Of a stretch of DNA of 64,000 nt, positions 43,495 through 53,840 are shown piece by piece (the stretch's first letter is position 1; each line of letters starts with the position of its first letter). The stretch is from Sordaria brevicollis (lineage: Eukaryota > Ascomycota > Sordariomycetes > Sordariales > Sordariaceae), in NCBI GenBank assembly GCA_033439795.1, contig JAUTDP010000004.1, positions 2,170,001 through 2,234,000 on the forward strand, written 5' to 3'. Both the position numbers and the translations under genes were made by a program. The notes beneath the pieces are model-generated. The model worked only from the letters and a program-made list of their open reading frames with translations, was not told the DNA's origin and did not search any database.

Positions 43495-43540
43495 AGAAGT
43501 CTATACTGCTGGAGCAAGCAGTCCGCTACCGAACGGGCCC
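43495..43540 (-). repeat. Right terminal inverted repeat of the Harbinger element
   Basis: 46 bases, reverse complement of the left end; followed at once by the TTA target duplication and then the 3' part of the tRNA intron. Confidence 0.92.
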
Positions 43541-43592
43541 TTAGGAGTGACTGCTTTCTCAACAGCCCCGGGTTCGACTCCCGGTATCCGAG

Positions 43593-44112
43593 TGATAAAA
43601 CGATTAGGTCCGGTTCTTCGCGCTTTCTTTTTGCATTTTTTTGTTTATTGTTTCCGTCATCTTGAGAGTATTTTCTCAGTTTTATTCTCTACGCTACATA
43701 GTCTTTTGGCTTCTTTTTTGGACAATTGCAGTAGATGGCTTGTCCCGTCTCTTTGTTTTGCCTCGAGATGTTGTCATGTTCTATCAAGCAAACTTGTACA
43801 CACTCAACAGAACGGTCGATTTGGACCAAGCAAGTATATGATGAATTAACAATGCGAGACACTCTTCCACAAGACGTCATTTCTTTCAGTCACGACATCA
43901 CGCAAAACACCATTGAAAACCCTGGATATTGCCAATGAAACATCCAACAAATCTACCATTCCATCATCTACCAAGCCGTACAGAAACCCCTTTACAAACG
44001 CCTTCCATTCTCACAATTCCCAAACCACCCACACATTCCAACACAAAACAGATCCCTCCTACCGTCACTCACTCACCACACGACCTTGGCACCAACCCTC
44101 CTCCATACCGAA
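43593..44112. other. Intergenic, nothing seen
   Basis: About 520 bp after the tRNA 3' half, up to the 3' end of orphan gene B on the reverse strand. Nothing recognised. Confidence 0.5.
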
Positions 44113-44636
44113 TTACACACCAACCTCTTCCAACATGTTCAAAATGTCCTCAGCCCCTCTACTCTCCGCCAACTCCCAAAAAGTCTTTGGTTCCCCGTGG
44201 ATATAACACCCCGCGTTTACCAGCTCCGAGAGCGTCTCCTTGTCGTCGCCGTCGAGCAAAATTTGGCAGATGTGCATTGCTACACCTATTTTTTTTTTCT
44301 CGGTCAGCATTCATCCACATTCCCCATCGAAGGGTTGTAGTACATACCTTCGGCCCCCTCATCAACCAACCAAAACAACGTATTCCTCCTCTTCTGCCCT
44401 TCCTCCTGCCCTTCCTCCTGCCCTTCCTCCTGCCCTTCCCACTGGCCTTCCTCCTGCCACAGCAACATGTCAGGGATGCTAACGTTGGTGGCCTCCGAGT
44501 ATAGGCTGAGGGTGGAGTAGACTTCCTCGGGGGAGGTGGCGTGGAGCAAGCGGCGGCGCATGGAGCGGATTTCTGCGGTTTGGTGGGGGTAAAGGTGGCC
44601 TTCGGGGAGGGGGACTAGGTCGCAGGGGGTTGTCAT
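44113..44636 (-). CDS. Unknown protein, orphan family member B (ankyrin-like)
   Basis: Exons 44636-44348 and 44285-44113, intron 44347-44286 (GTATGT...TAG, phase 1), 153 residues. It aligns with the N-terminal 150 residues of the gene at 28146-29899, with the intron at the same codon in EGAE. The second exon reads SELVNAGCYIHGEPKTFWEL then AESRGAEDILNMLEEVG, which looks like the last part of an ankyrin-repeat stack. Just before the conserved block lies a tandem EGQE peptide repeat (four to five units) absent from the relative, encoded by a 12-bp minisatellite. The protein ends where the relative continues into a long charged tail. Function unknown. Confidence 0.72.
44394..44458. repeat. 12-bp minisatellite inside a coding exon (EGQE repeat)
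   Basis: CTTCCTCCTGCC-type units repeat about five times on the + strand, the fourth being changed (CACTGG). Being a multiple of three, the repeat keeps the reading frame of orphan gene B and encodes EGQE units. Confidence 0.85.
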
Positions 44637-46473
44637 TTTTTGTGGTAGGTGGTTTTGTTGCTTGTGAAGGTATGTGGTTTGGATGTCGATTTGAGTTCTT
44701 GTATGGTGTTTGGTGAGATTCTATATGGTGTTAAGGATGGGAGAGACATACTTAGTTGAGGGGAGAGGATGTTTTATAGATGTTTGTTTGATGATGACAC
44801 CTGGTAGAGGTGGTAGGGCTGGATGACATCCCATGGCTCTCTCATGGCTCCTGGGCGAAGGAGAAGCTTCATGGTTGTGGCAGTTGACTGACTGGTGAGA
44901 TATCGGATCGGATGAATCACTAACTGAGCCTGTGAATGGAGGAGGTTCTAAGCAGGCAAGTAGTGCTTCCGGGCGTATGAGGTGATGAGATGAACAATGG
45001 AAAGGAGACCAAAGAGAATGTCATCACGGGTTTTTCAGAGAGCTGAACAATGGAGCGAAGTCTAGAGGGACTGACGAGTTCAATCTCACTTCACTATAGA
45101 CAAAAGAACAATAACGTAGTCGCCAGGAAGTGATCGGATACCCATTGCAAAGCATTGTTGTCGAATGAGACACTGGAGGACAGGTCACTTTTTCGACCTC
45201 TCCATCATTCTCCTGACAAGACGAACAAAGGAAAAGAAGATTGTGAAACTAAGGAAGAAGAACACAATTCTCTGTTTCTATCCATGAGACACAGCGATAA
45301 CAGCAAAAAGAATTTCGAAGGCAACGGAAAAAGGTTCCATGAACCACAGACCGGGATTCTCGGGCCGTCCCGAGGTCCTGCTCTGATGCTTCGAACGACA
45401 CCTCAACCTGGAGGACTGGGTTTACACCGTCGCATTTTCATTCCGGATGGTGCACGACAATTTGTATGGCAACGACGATTAGAAAATGGCTGATGGAATC
45501 CTTATTCGTACTGGGGTGTTGTTTCCCGTAAGTGCATGACGCAAAGGTGTCATTTCATGTCGTCCATGCCCTGGCTTTGAGCTGGCCGTCTGGCTGCATC
45601 TGGCTACCTGGCCGAGCGAACTGTCGATGGCATTGGCAAGTCTCCACTGCGGTTAGTTTTCAGGCACAAACTTGGAGTCTACTAGCCAAGCGAGAAATTC
45701 GAGATAACTGCCGCGATGTAGAGAATGCTGTCTCAGTGATGAATTCCTGAGATGTCACTGCAACTCAAGTGCCCAATCGTGATAGGGGTGGCTGCCGAAA
45801 AGGGCCAAAAGAAAACAATCTTCGCAATTGGCACTGGCAACGGCGTTGCATTACATAAGCAAGCCGTTGGTGGGTACCTTGGGTAGTCCGGGACCCACCA
45901 TTTGCGCTAGGCTGTTTCTAGCTCGCGCGGCATGCTTGCTCTCCAAAGTGCTTGTCGCGTTTTTGACTGCAGGCGATCGCAGGTGCGCCCACCCAAATTC
46001 CAACACCCACTTTCACGGGCAACCACCACGGCACCACCACCTCGATAGCGTCCACCTCCACCAAAACGAGTCTGCGTGACGTCTTCAACCCAGATTCAAA
46101 TTCGCCATTTGCTTTGAGGAAAGGCCAAAAAACACAACACCTCGAATTGTAACGAGGAACTCTCAGTTTGCTGTAACGTCCAACAGCTTTTCGGCGCAAA
46201 CAAGAGCGAGACACCCCTCGGAACCAACCTCGAAGGCAGCTTGGTCCAACCCGCATCTCGACGCCGCATAACCGCCCTCCCTCGCGTCCACTTGCAAATT
46301 TCGACTTCATTTCGATTTACAACCAGCAATTGGCACCGTTTGAAGTTACCCACGAACTCGGCAACCTATCACCAAGTGCCGGGTCTCATCTTCTTTTTAA
46401 ACCAAGCTTCCGACCGTCATGAGTTTACCATAATCGTCGAGAATCATATACTGTTACCCGGACCACCTTCACA
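44637..46473. other. Divergent intergenic region, nothing seen
   Basis: 1.8 kb between the start of orphan gene B and the start of the Snf5-type gene. Frames at 45155-45493 and 45918-46310 have no recognisable domain; the last 500 bases are probably the promoter and leader of the Snf5-type gene. Confidence 0.55.
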
Positions 46474-48349
46474 ATGGCGCGCTCCGAATCCCAACAATCC
46501 GTCTTCTCCTCTTATGCGCCGAGGTTGCGCACCTATAACAACTCCCTCCTAACGCCCGTTCTTCCCGGCACTGCGCCCGCAAACCCACTTGCGCGCACAA
46601 CGAAACGCGGCACCACCATCATCAACTACGCCGAGGATGGCTACGACGACTACGACGATGACGAAGACAATACCCGCAGCAGCCGCCGCCGTCCGACAGG
46701 CCTCCGTAGCGTACAACCCGACGACGGCACCGTGAAGGCCGACCCCGCCGAGAAGGTTGGAAAGGACACACATGAGCCCGTAGAGGTACAGGGCATTTGG
46801 AGGGAGTGGATGGGAAGATTCCGCCAGGGACGGTCCGACCAGCAAAACTTCGCCCAAGCCAGCCTACCTCTCACATTGATCCCTATACGGATCGACCTCG
46901 ATATCCCATCCTACACTCCTCCCCCGTCTCTGCCTCCGAACGCTGCGAACTTGGACCCCAATAGTCCCCTCGTCAAACCATCGGAGCCCACCGTGCCATA
47001 CCGGTTACGCGACACCTTTCTGTGGAACTTGCACGAGACCTTGATTACTACCGACCAGTTTGCGACCGTTCTCGTCCAGGACCTGGACCTTCCCAACAGA
47101 AACCAGACCATTTCCGAGATCAGCAAGCAAATAAGGACACAACTAGAAGAGTACGCCGGAGTTGCTCTCCATCCTCTCTTCCACTCCCACCGCGCCGACC
47201 GTCCAGCAGCCGAGGCTCCCAAACAAATCGAAGCCGCTCCCGCCGCGACCTCAACCCCGAATACCCCAGCAATCAATGGCTCGACATCAACACCTACCAA
47301 CGGCGCTTCAGCAGCAGTCCAAACCTCCACGGGCCAAATCACCGCCGCCGCCACCCCGATCCCCCCAGACGCCGACGACTTCAGCCCCGACGACACCTAC
47401 CGCTGCATCATCAACCTCAACATCAACCTCTCCTCGCAAGTCTACACCGACAAGTTCGAGTGGTCCCTCCTGCACCCGCCAGGCACCGCCGAGGCCTTCG
47501 CCAAGCAGACCTGCGCCGACCTCGGCCTACACGGCGAGTGGGTGCCCGCCATGACGCACGCGATCTACGAGGCCGTGCTCAAGCTCAAGAAAGAAGCCTG
47601 CGAGTCCGGCGGCCTGGTGGCCGGGTGGGGCACCAGCGCCCTGGGGGTCGGCGGCATCGGCGGCGTCGAGTTCCCCAACGACGCGGCCGTCACGGCCGGT
47701 GGCGAGGGAGCCGGATGGCGCTACGACCCGGAGCATTTGGCGGAGGATTGGGAGCCCAAGCTTGAAACCCTTAGCAAGGAAGAGATTGAGAAGCGCGAGG
47801 GCGATCGCGAGAGGCAGATTCGTCGGTTGCGCAGAGAGACGGCGAGGTTTAGCAGCAATACCGGTATGGCCGGTGGTGTGCCCGTGGGCTTTGGATTTGG
47901 CGGGCTTATTGAGCAGGAAGAAGAGCGCATGGGACGTGGCGAGAGGAGCAAGAAGAAGAGAAGGTTTAGGAGTTTGTCGCCGGCTGCTGGTGCTAGTGGG
48001 AGACATACACCCGATGTAGGCGGCGGCGGCGGCGGTGGTACAGCAGGTGCTGCAGGTGGTGGGTATGGTGGTGGCGGAACGTTGGCGGATAATGAGAGGA
48101 GTAATTGGAGGTGCTCGTGCTGTAGGGTTTGGGGAACTAGTGTGTGGGCGGTGAGGGATGGACCTTATGGACCGAGGGTGAGTTTTCTTCTTCTCGTCTA
48201 TGAAATTGTGCTTGAAGATGGGAATGACAATGCTAACGATACGGGGAAAACAGTCACTCTGCAATAACTGCGGCTTCATCTACGAGCGGGATAGGAAACT
48301 GCCGAGGTGGGCTAGGAACTTGCACGCCGCTGATCCTAAGCCTATGTAA
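46474..48349 (+). CDS. SNF5/Sfh1-type chromatin remodelling subunit with C-terminal GATA-like finger
   Basis: Core subunit of SWI/SNF or RSC nucleosome-remodelling complexes. Exons 46474-48177 and 48254-48349, intron 48178-48253, 599 residues. The SNF5 domain has two repeats: PIRIDLDI...YRLRDTFLWNLHETLITTDQFA...DLPNRN at residues about 135-225, and INLNINLSSQVYTDKFEWSLL...DLGLHGEWVPAMTHAIYEAV at about 312-370. Between them is a Pro/Thr/Ala-rich linker. A Gly-rich tract (residues about 510-535) precedes a four-Cys finger CSCC...SLCNNCG that resembles a GATA finger. The intron separates its two Cys pairs, so the short last exon is needed to complete it. The finger is a known extra of filamentous fungal Snf5-like proteins as I recall; Snf5 versus Sfh1 cannot be decided by eye. 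Confidence 0.93.
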
Positions 48350-49076
48350 AGGAAGAAGGGGGTTGAAGAACGGCTGGAGAAGTCCCGGCACGCAGGGGAA
48401 GAGTTATGTTCAAGGGTTGGCTGGTTTTCTTGGTCAAGAGAAAGGCCCACATTCCGGCTATGTCTCTTCTGTCAAGGCCATGTACCCTTGTGTTCGAACT
48501 GTCTATCTGATGGTTGATCGTTCGAGCTTTCTCAGGGTGGTTGTAGAAAAGGAAAGGAAAACTTCAAGCAGAGGGAATACGGCGTCATGGCGAGTTGTTA
48601 GGATAGGGGAGATCGGAAGGATGTGTCATTACGGTTGTGGCACAATTGTTTTAGCTAAATACCTGTTTATGTTCCAATATCTTCTCATCCCCGTTTGCTG
48701 AAGCTTTCACAAGTTGTGATGCTGCTTTTAATCGAGTGCAATTTGGACGGTGCAAGTCATTGAGAGTCAACGAATGAATCCAGTATCGGGCCGGACTATA
48801 CCTTTAACAATGTCATTGAGTGGAAGTCGTCGCTTCTCACACCGAACGATCAACCATTAGAGGCAAGTACAGTGCAAACCTCCTTCTCTACCTAGCTCTT
48901 TACCCTGAACACAACACAAGTGTTCACAGCCATCAAAGTAGAAGATCAGATAAAAACAGGAAACAAACGGGTATACTAGTGGGAATGAAAAGAAAAGTCA
49001 TTGTCCATCAGGATAGTCGGCATAACGATTAGTTGATGGTTCAAAATGACAAATGTGCAAAAAAGCAAAAAGAGAA
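48350..49076. other. Intergenic, nothing seen
   Basis: 3' region of the Snf5-type gene up to the tRNA-Ala gene. No feature recognised. Confidence 0.5.
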
Positions 49077-49160
49077 TGGACAATACGGGAATTGAACCCG
49101 CGACCTTCCACAAGCAAGTAAACATGCGAAGCGGAAATCATACCACTAGACCAATTGCCC
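49077..49160 (-). tRNA. tRNA-Ala (CGC), with intron
   Basis: Reverse strand: acceptor GGGCAAT pairs with ATTGTCC, including the G3-T70 wobble that marks alanine tRNAs. Anticodon stem TCCGC/GTGGA encloses T-T-CGC-A...T, anticodon at 49128-49126, with a 12-nt intron at 49124-49113 after position 37. B box GGTTCAATTCC; discriminator A at 49077. The A box (TGGTCTAGTGG) is good. Confidence 0.9.
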
Positions 49161-50808
49161 AACTTTGGTTAGGAAAAGCTAAAATCTTGGTCATTATATA
49201 ATTAGATAAGGGAGGTGGGGCTCAACTTCGGCTTACTTGGGATGAGATAGACCTTTGGGGTTTCCTTAAAAGAGTCTGGATGAAACACGGCAGGTCTTGA
49301 TACTTCAATTATTAGTGAACGAGACCATACGTGTTTTACCATAGCTATAACAACAGGCAACTTCGATGACGGTCGATTGTTCACGATCTCCCGTCGTTGT
49401 AATCTGCGAAAGTGTACCTGCAGGATGTACCTTGATGGCAGACGCGGAGGTGATAATGTCAGCAGTAACTTGCATCCTCTCTAACCCCAACTACCAATGT
49501 TTCACTGTCTTTCTCTCTCAACATGAGGTTCATGTTGTTAGTGTCCCCCGCAAAAGGCTAACGCATCTCTAGCCCGCTTTCATCCAGTCTGGCCCGTAGC
49601 TCATGGGATAAACATGCCGTCGCATCGATCCAACAACTTGACATCCTGCAACCAAATAATAACGAAGAAATACCGAACCCAACGCGACACTACCTAATAT
49701 CGTCGTCGCCCGGTCAGCCCAGCAAACCACACCACACCACACCCGACCCGACACTCTCCGGCGGAAAGGAGCGAAGAAAGAAAAACGGACGATTCTTTAT
49801 CAGACCGACAGACGCCCTCCTCCCTCTTGTGAAACCACGCGACAACTTTCCTACCATCGGATTGCAGTTCCCGTTACGTGAATTCAACGTCACCTTATGC
49901 ACCACATTCCATTTCTTCTCTTTGCCTTCTTCCCCTCCCGTTGGCTTCCCGTCTCCAACATTAGGAGACATCCAACCAGCCGCTTTACCCCAGCTTTTGC
50001 CCAGCTTTTTGCCGAGCAGGCCGAGGCCGTCTCACCCGTTGATCGTCGAATCGAAGCAGCCTCAGAAACAACATGGAAACGCCATGGCCGACGGCTGGGA
50101 CTAGAACTTCCAGATCACCTTACTTCAGGATCTGAAAGTGTCAGATGAGACAGACAATCACAAGATTCCCGGCAATCCAAACGGAAAGGAAGGAAGAAGC
50201 GAAGCGGGGTATGGGGTAATGGGGAAAAGAAGCCGTTACCCGTTCGTTGGCTGTTTCATCTCCTTCTCCTCCCATATGTACATACCCGTAACATCATCAT
50301 TGTCACCTCATGTATCAATCCTTCCATTCATCGGGGATGATCTGAACGGGGAAGGGAAAGTCGGAAATTCTCGGTAGGTGTTGCCCGGTCACTGGTAAGT
50401 AACTGAATCAGGACCTCATATATGGTTTGCCAAGGGATGATATTATATTGCACGTCCCCCTCTTCACTGACTCGAAACATTTCAACCTCACAAACTATCT
50501 ACCTTTGCCATATCTAATCACCAGCAAGCATCTACCCCGGCCCGTTCTGGTGATCTTCCTATCAAACAACATCTGAACCCGGCCCATAAACTCCGACCTG
50601 TCAAAAGAGACTTGGCATCTTGAAACATCAAAACAGATCTGATCCCATCTTGTCGATTACATCATCCATCGGTCGAGCTTCCTCAACACGTCCGTTGCTT
50701 CCGACCTCAACATACAATAATATCACGACCGTTACCATCCTAACCAAATCATCAGCAACAACCCTCAACAACCTCATCAAACCACCACCAACAAACCCGC
50801 CAGCAACC
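49161..50808. other. Intergenic, nothing seen
   Basis: 1.6 kb between tRNA-Ala and the PEBP-like gene. The last 350 bases are C/A-rich, as expected for a promoter and leader. In-frame codons upstream of 50809 lack an ATG, so they are not counted as coding. Confidence 0.5.
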
Positions 50809-51612
50809 ATGCCAAAACAAGCCTCCTCAATAACCACCCTCCTCTCCTCCCTCTCCTCCCTCGCCGAAGCCAACCCCTCCCGCCCCGTCCGCGCCCCCCT
50901 CCGGATCCACTTCCCCAGTTCAAGCCCGGACTCTTCTTCACCAACAACCATCACCTCCCCCGGCACCTCTGTGTCCAAAGACGCCGCCGCACTGCCTCCC
51001 TCCTACTCCATCTCCGCAGCCGCTTTATCCAACATCACCATGCCCAATTGCGACCTCTCCCCCGTATCCAGCCACTCCTCTTCTTCCTTCTCCGACTCTG
51101 CCACCGGCCAACATGCCAGGCGCGGCTCAGAAGCGAGTAACTCAGCCGGCCAAATCCCGCATTACCTAGTCGTTGGTCTCGATCTCGATCCTCCGTTTCC
51201 TAGTTTTCCCGTCTTGGGACCTATTTTACACTCGCTAGAGGCAGACCTGAGGCTAGAGACCGAAGAACTGGATGCGGACGAGGGGTATGTATACCTAACG
51301 GCTGACGAGGTAGCAGGGGGGCCAGAGGGGACTAGGCATGTGGGAGGGAGGGTGACAAAGCCGGTGGTTGGGTATATGGGACCGAAACCGCCTGGGGTGA
51401 GCGCGCCGCATCGGTATGTGTTTTTGTGTTGGGAGCAGCCGGGGGGTGTGGATGCGAGGAGGGTGAGGGAGGTTTTGGGCTTGGGGGCAGAAGGGGATGA
51501 AGGGTTGGATGGGGAGGTGGGAATGACGACGAGGGTGAGGTGGGATCAGGAGGGGTTTGAGAGGAAATTGGGGCTGGGAGAGGTGGTGGCGGGGAATTAT
51601 TTTGTTTGTTGA
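50809..51612 (+). CDS. PEBP-family protein (phosphatidylethanolamine-binding)
   Basis: 267 residues, single exon. I place the start at the ATG at 50809 (CAACCATGCC context). The N-terminal 110 residues are Ser/Thr/Pro-rich and probably disordered. The PEBP fold follows: YLVVGLDLDPPFPSFPVLGP, the ligand-loop region VVGYMGPKPPGVSAPHRYVF with the conserved GP-P-(S/G)-x-H-RY pattern, LCWEQPG, and the C-terminal WDQEGFERKLGLGEVVAGNYF. Members bind phospholipids or regulate kinases and proteases; fungal members of this layout are mostly uncharacterised. Acidic and Gly-rich inserts (DADEGY, GAEGDEGLDGEVG) enlarge loops. No signal peptide, so probably cytosolic. Neighbours give no hint. Confidence 0.85.
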   Translation: MPKQASSITTLLSSLSSLAEANPSRPVRAPLRIHFPSSSPDSSSPTTITSPGTSVSKDAAALPPSYSISAAALSNITMPNCDLSPVSSHSSSSFSDSATGQHARRGSEASNSAGQIPHYLVVGLDLDPPFPSFPVLGPILHSLEADLRLETEELDADEGYVYLTADEVAGGPEGTRHVGGRVTKPVVGYMGPKPPGVSAPHRYVFLCWEQPGGVDARRVREVLGLGAEGDEGLDGEVGMTTRVRWDQEGFERKLGLGEVVAGNYFVC

Positions 51613-53840
51613 TTGTTTACGTGAAGGAAGTGGTAAATGGGCGAGGGAAGATGAAGATGGAAACGGATGGGTCCAGGATCGCAGCAGGGGAAGGTGGAAG
51701 TATTTGATGATATTTTAGAGGTTTATACGCTACCCCTGAGAGCTGCGATCGTTTGTGGGTGTAGCTGGGAAGATGGTTTGGTTCGATCGTGAATCCAAGA
51801 TTGTAAGAAAGACTGTAATATTACTTACTATATTTGTGTGTCTTCAGATGTTCCCTCTTTGGGTTCAGATCCCTTCAAACCGGTATACTGGATTCCATAT
51901 CGATTTTCACGCCTCCGTTATCACACATCACGTTCAGAGTTGACACTTGCCACTCACACTACCATCTTGCCTCCTATCGACTTTCAATTCAGAGAACGAG
52001 ACTCAACACTAATCACCGGTTAAACTTAACCCTGGCATGGGCGAGTTGGCAACTTTTTGCTACCCATCTTTGTTGGAAGAGATTTGAAACATGGTCAACT
52101 TACTCACCCCTTTGTTCTGTAGCAGTCCAGCCGGGGCAGGTAGTTTTATGGCACGTTATGTTGACAGTTACGGTGCCTCTTCGCGACGGTGTAACCGCTT
52201 CAGGGGGAATGCCGACCCCAATGGCGTCAACAACCAAGCACTTGTTGCCACTGATAAGTTGACGAGGTATCGGGATTCCTTTTCCACACCGGGGCAAGAT
52301 CGTTTTCCGGTGCTCTGGCTTGGCTGGCGACGTTCCTTCCTTTACCGACGCGGGATTCAACCATCAGTGGAAGTCACGACGCTTTCCGCAGGAAGTCTGT
52401 CTGCATCGGCATGCCTGCGTTGCACCTTCCCGGAAGTCTGGGTCGACAATGGAAGTCACGATGCACCGTACAGTCGTGCAGCATGTAGCACTGGACGGAA
52501 GGTGCATCCTACATACCTGCTCCGATCTTGCATTTTAGCAAAATTTTGACATGGCTTGAAATGCAACTCCTAAGTCTTCTTCTTTTTAACTGCCTTCTTA
52601 CTCGTCTTCATCAACATCATCCAAACCATTCTAGAGGTAGAATCAAGCGATCCTCGAAGCCTTCTTCCTCTCTTTGATCCTATCCCATCGAATCGGAGAC
52701 TTTCTCGACTTCCGTTCGAAAGAATAATACGACCTACTCTTCGTCGCTTCAAGACCCCCAACTAGAACCCATTGTTTACGTGGTGCGTTTTTCTGAAAGC
52801 AGCTCTGACCTGCGAGCTGTGATGGTTTAGCTTTCGTTTAGCTTTGGGAGGCGTTCAATGGAGTGGATGGCGCAAAGACATCCCTGCAAGCACGCCGAAT
52901 CTACGAGCGAGAGCAACCACCACCACGGACAACGCAGGCGGAGATAAGAATGACGCCAAAGTCAAAACCTACACCGTTTGATCACATAAACCGTTGTTTG
53001 CCGTTGCCATGCGAGCGAACGCCGGTATGCGGCATGGAAATGTTCTGGGTTCCATATCTTCCAACCTCCTGCCACGAGATTCTCCATCGTCAGGAACGCG
53101 GTTAAAATTGATAGTGGAGGTGGCGAGCTTTGAATTTGCAATGTCAACGAACTGGTTGTCGTTGACGATAACAGTCTCACAGTCATCCCTCAAACTTGTA
53201 GTCACTAGCGGCCGATGTCGTGATGGTGCTAAGCAATGGTGAGATGCAACTTTAGGCTTGGCTAGCTCCACTAAGATTTCTTTGTCGATAACCTTATTTG
53301 TTTATCCAAACAGACTGCCGAACTGCTAACAAGGGTCCAAAACGCTCTAAGCTTCTTTGAGTTAACCGCTGCACTCGCAAAAGTCAACGACACCAACGAC
53401 ACACTTCACGGCATCAGTTCCGTCCATGGCTTCGGAGCCCCCCACACACCCATCGCATGGGGATCATCGACATTTCCGCCCGTTTTGACGAATTGTCCGC
53501 GTTTGGAACGACGAAAAAGAAAACTCAGCAACGCAACCGAGGACGCGGAGGGGCTGTCAAAGTTCTAGCCTCCCCCACTTCACATTGCATCTACACGCAG
53601 TAGAGTCACACTTGCGGAGTGTGCATGTGCAGTGTATGCGAGGCGAACCAAGGGTCCGGAATCAGCCCAGCCATCTTTGCCGCCGTTATCGTCTTGCAGC
53701 CATGAAAATGGGGAAGGGGGTGTAGGAGGTGGAAGATACATAAAGATGGGCGATGTCCCGGTGGTTTGGTGTGAAAGACTGGATCTGCCTCATCGATCTT
53801 GTTTTCCATACCCGGGACTAGCTACTGGAAGGCAGATAAG
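51613..53840. other. Intergenic, only small repeats seen
   Basis: 2.2 kb without a supported gene. A small cluster of GGAAGTC motifs (52369, 52391, 52432, 52451) with nearby inverted GCACCTTCC/GGAAGGTGC copies is the only structure noticed. Frames at 52091-52549 and 52570-52761 show no recognisable domain. Confidence 0.5.

Larger units (their letters stand above)
40047..43540. mobile_element. PIF/Harbinger DNA transposon, destroyed by RIP
   Basis: 3,494 bp element with terminal inverted repeats of 46-47 bp (40047-40093 and 43495-43540) beginning GGGCCCGTTCGGTAGCGGAC; they differ by one indel and one C/T. It is flanked by a 3-bp duplication TTA (40044-40046 and 43541-43543), the TWA target of PIF/Harbinger elements. 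The interior, from about 40190 to 43440, is extremely A+T-rich with countless stops. A degraded DDE transposase is still readable on the minus strand near 42250-42700: SYVLAGAEG, then YYYVINTGFNIRKG and KNAKELYNLRYVR, matching the DDE_4 family, with the expected catalytic Asp of the (V/L)DAGY motif turned to Asn. A + strand acidic stretch (41165-41410) may be the element's second, Myb/SANT-like gene. Confidence 0.88.
40002..43592 (+). pseudogene. tRNA-Glu (CUC) gene with intron, split by a transposon
   Basis: The two halves lie on either side of the transposon. The 5' half 40002-40046 has acceptor TCGGGTA, A box TAGTGTAGCGG, anticodon stem GTTGA (40027-40031), anticodon CTC (40034-40036) and A at position 37. 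The 3' half 43544-43592 has C38 (43558), stem TCAAC (43559-43563), B box GGTTCGACTCC and acceptor TATCCGA (43585-43591) with discriminator G. Acceptor and anticodon stems pair across the insertion. Without the element and one copy of its TTA duplication, a normal 23-nt intron remains between 40038 and 43557. The tRNA parts themselves look undamaged. RNA polymerase III would meet T runs inside the element, so I take the gene to be inactive. Confidence 0.88.

Noticed and set aside
52570..52761. Basic 63-codon frame on the reverse strand (ribosomal-protein-like composition)
   Set aside because: Low-complexity Lys/Arg content only; no splice partners or known motif found.
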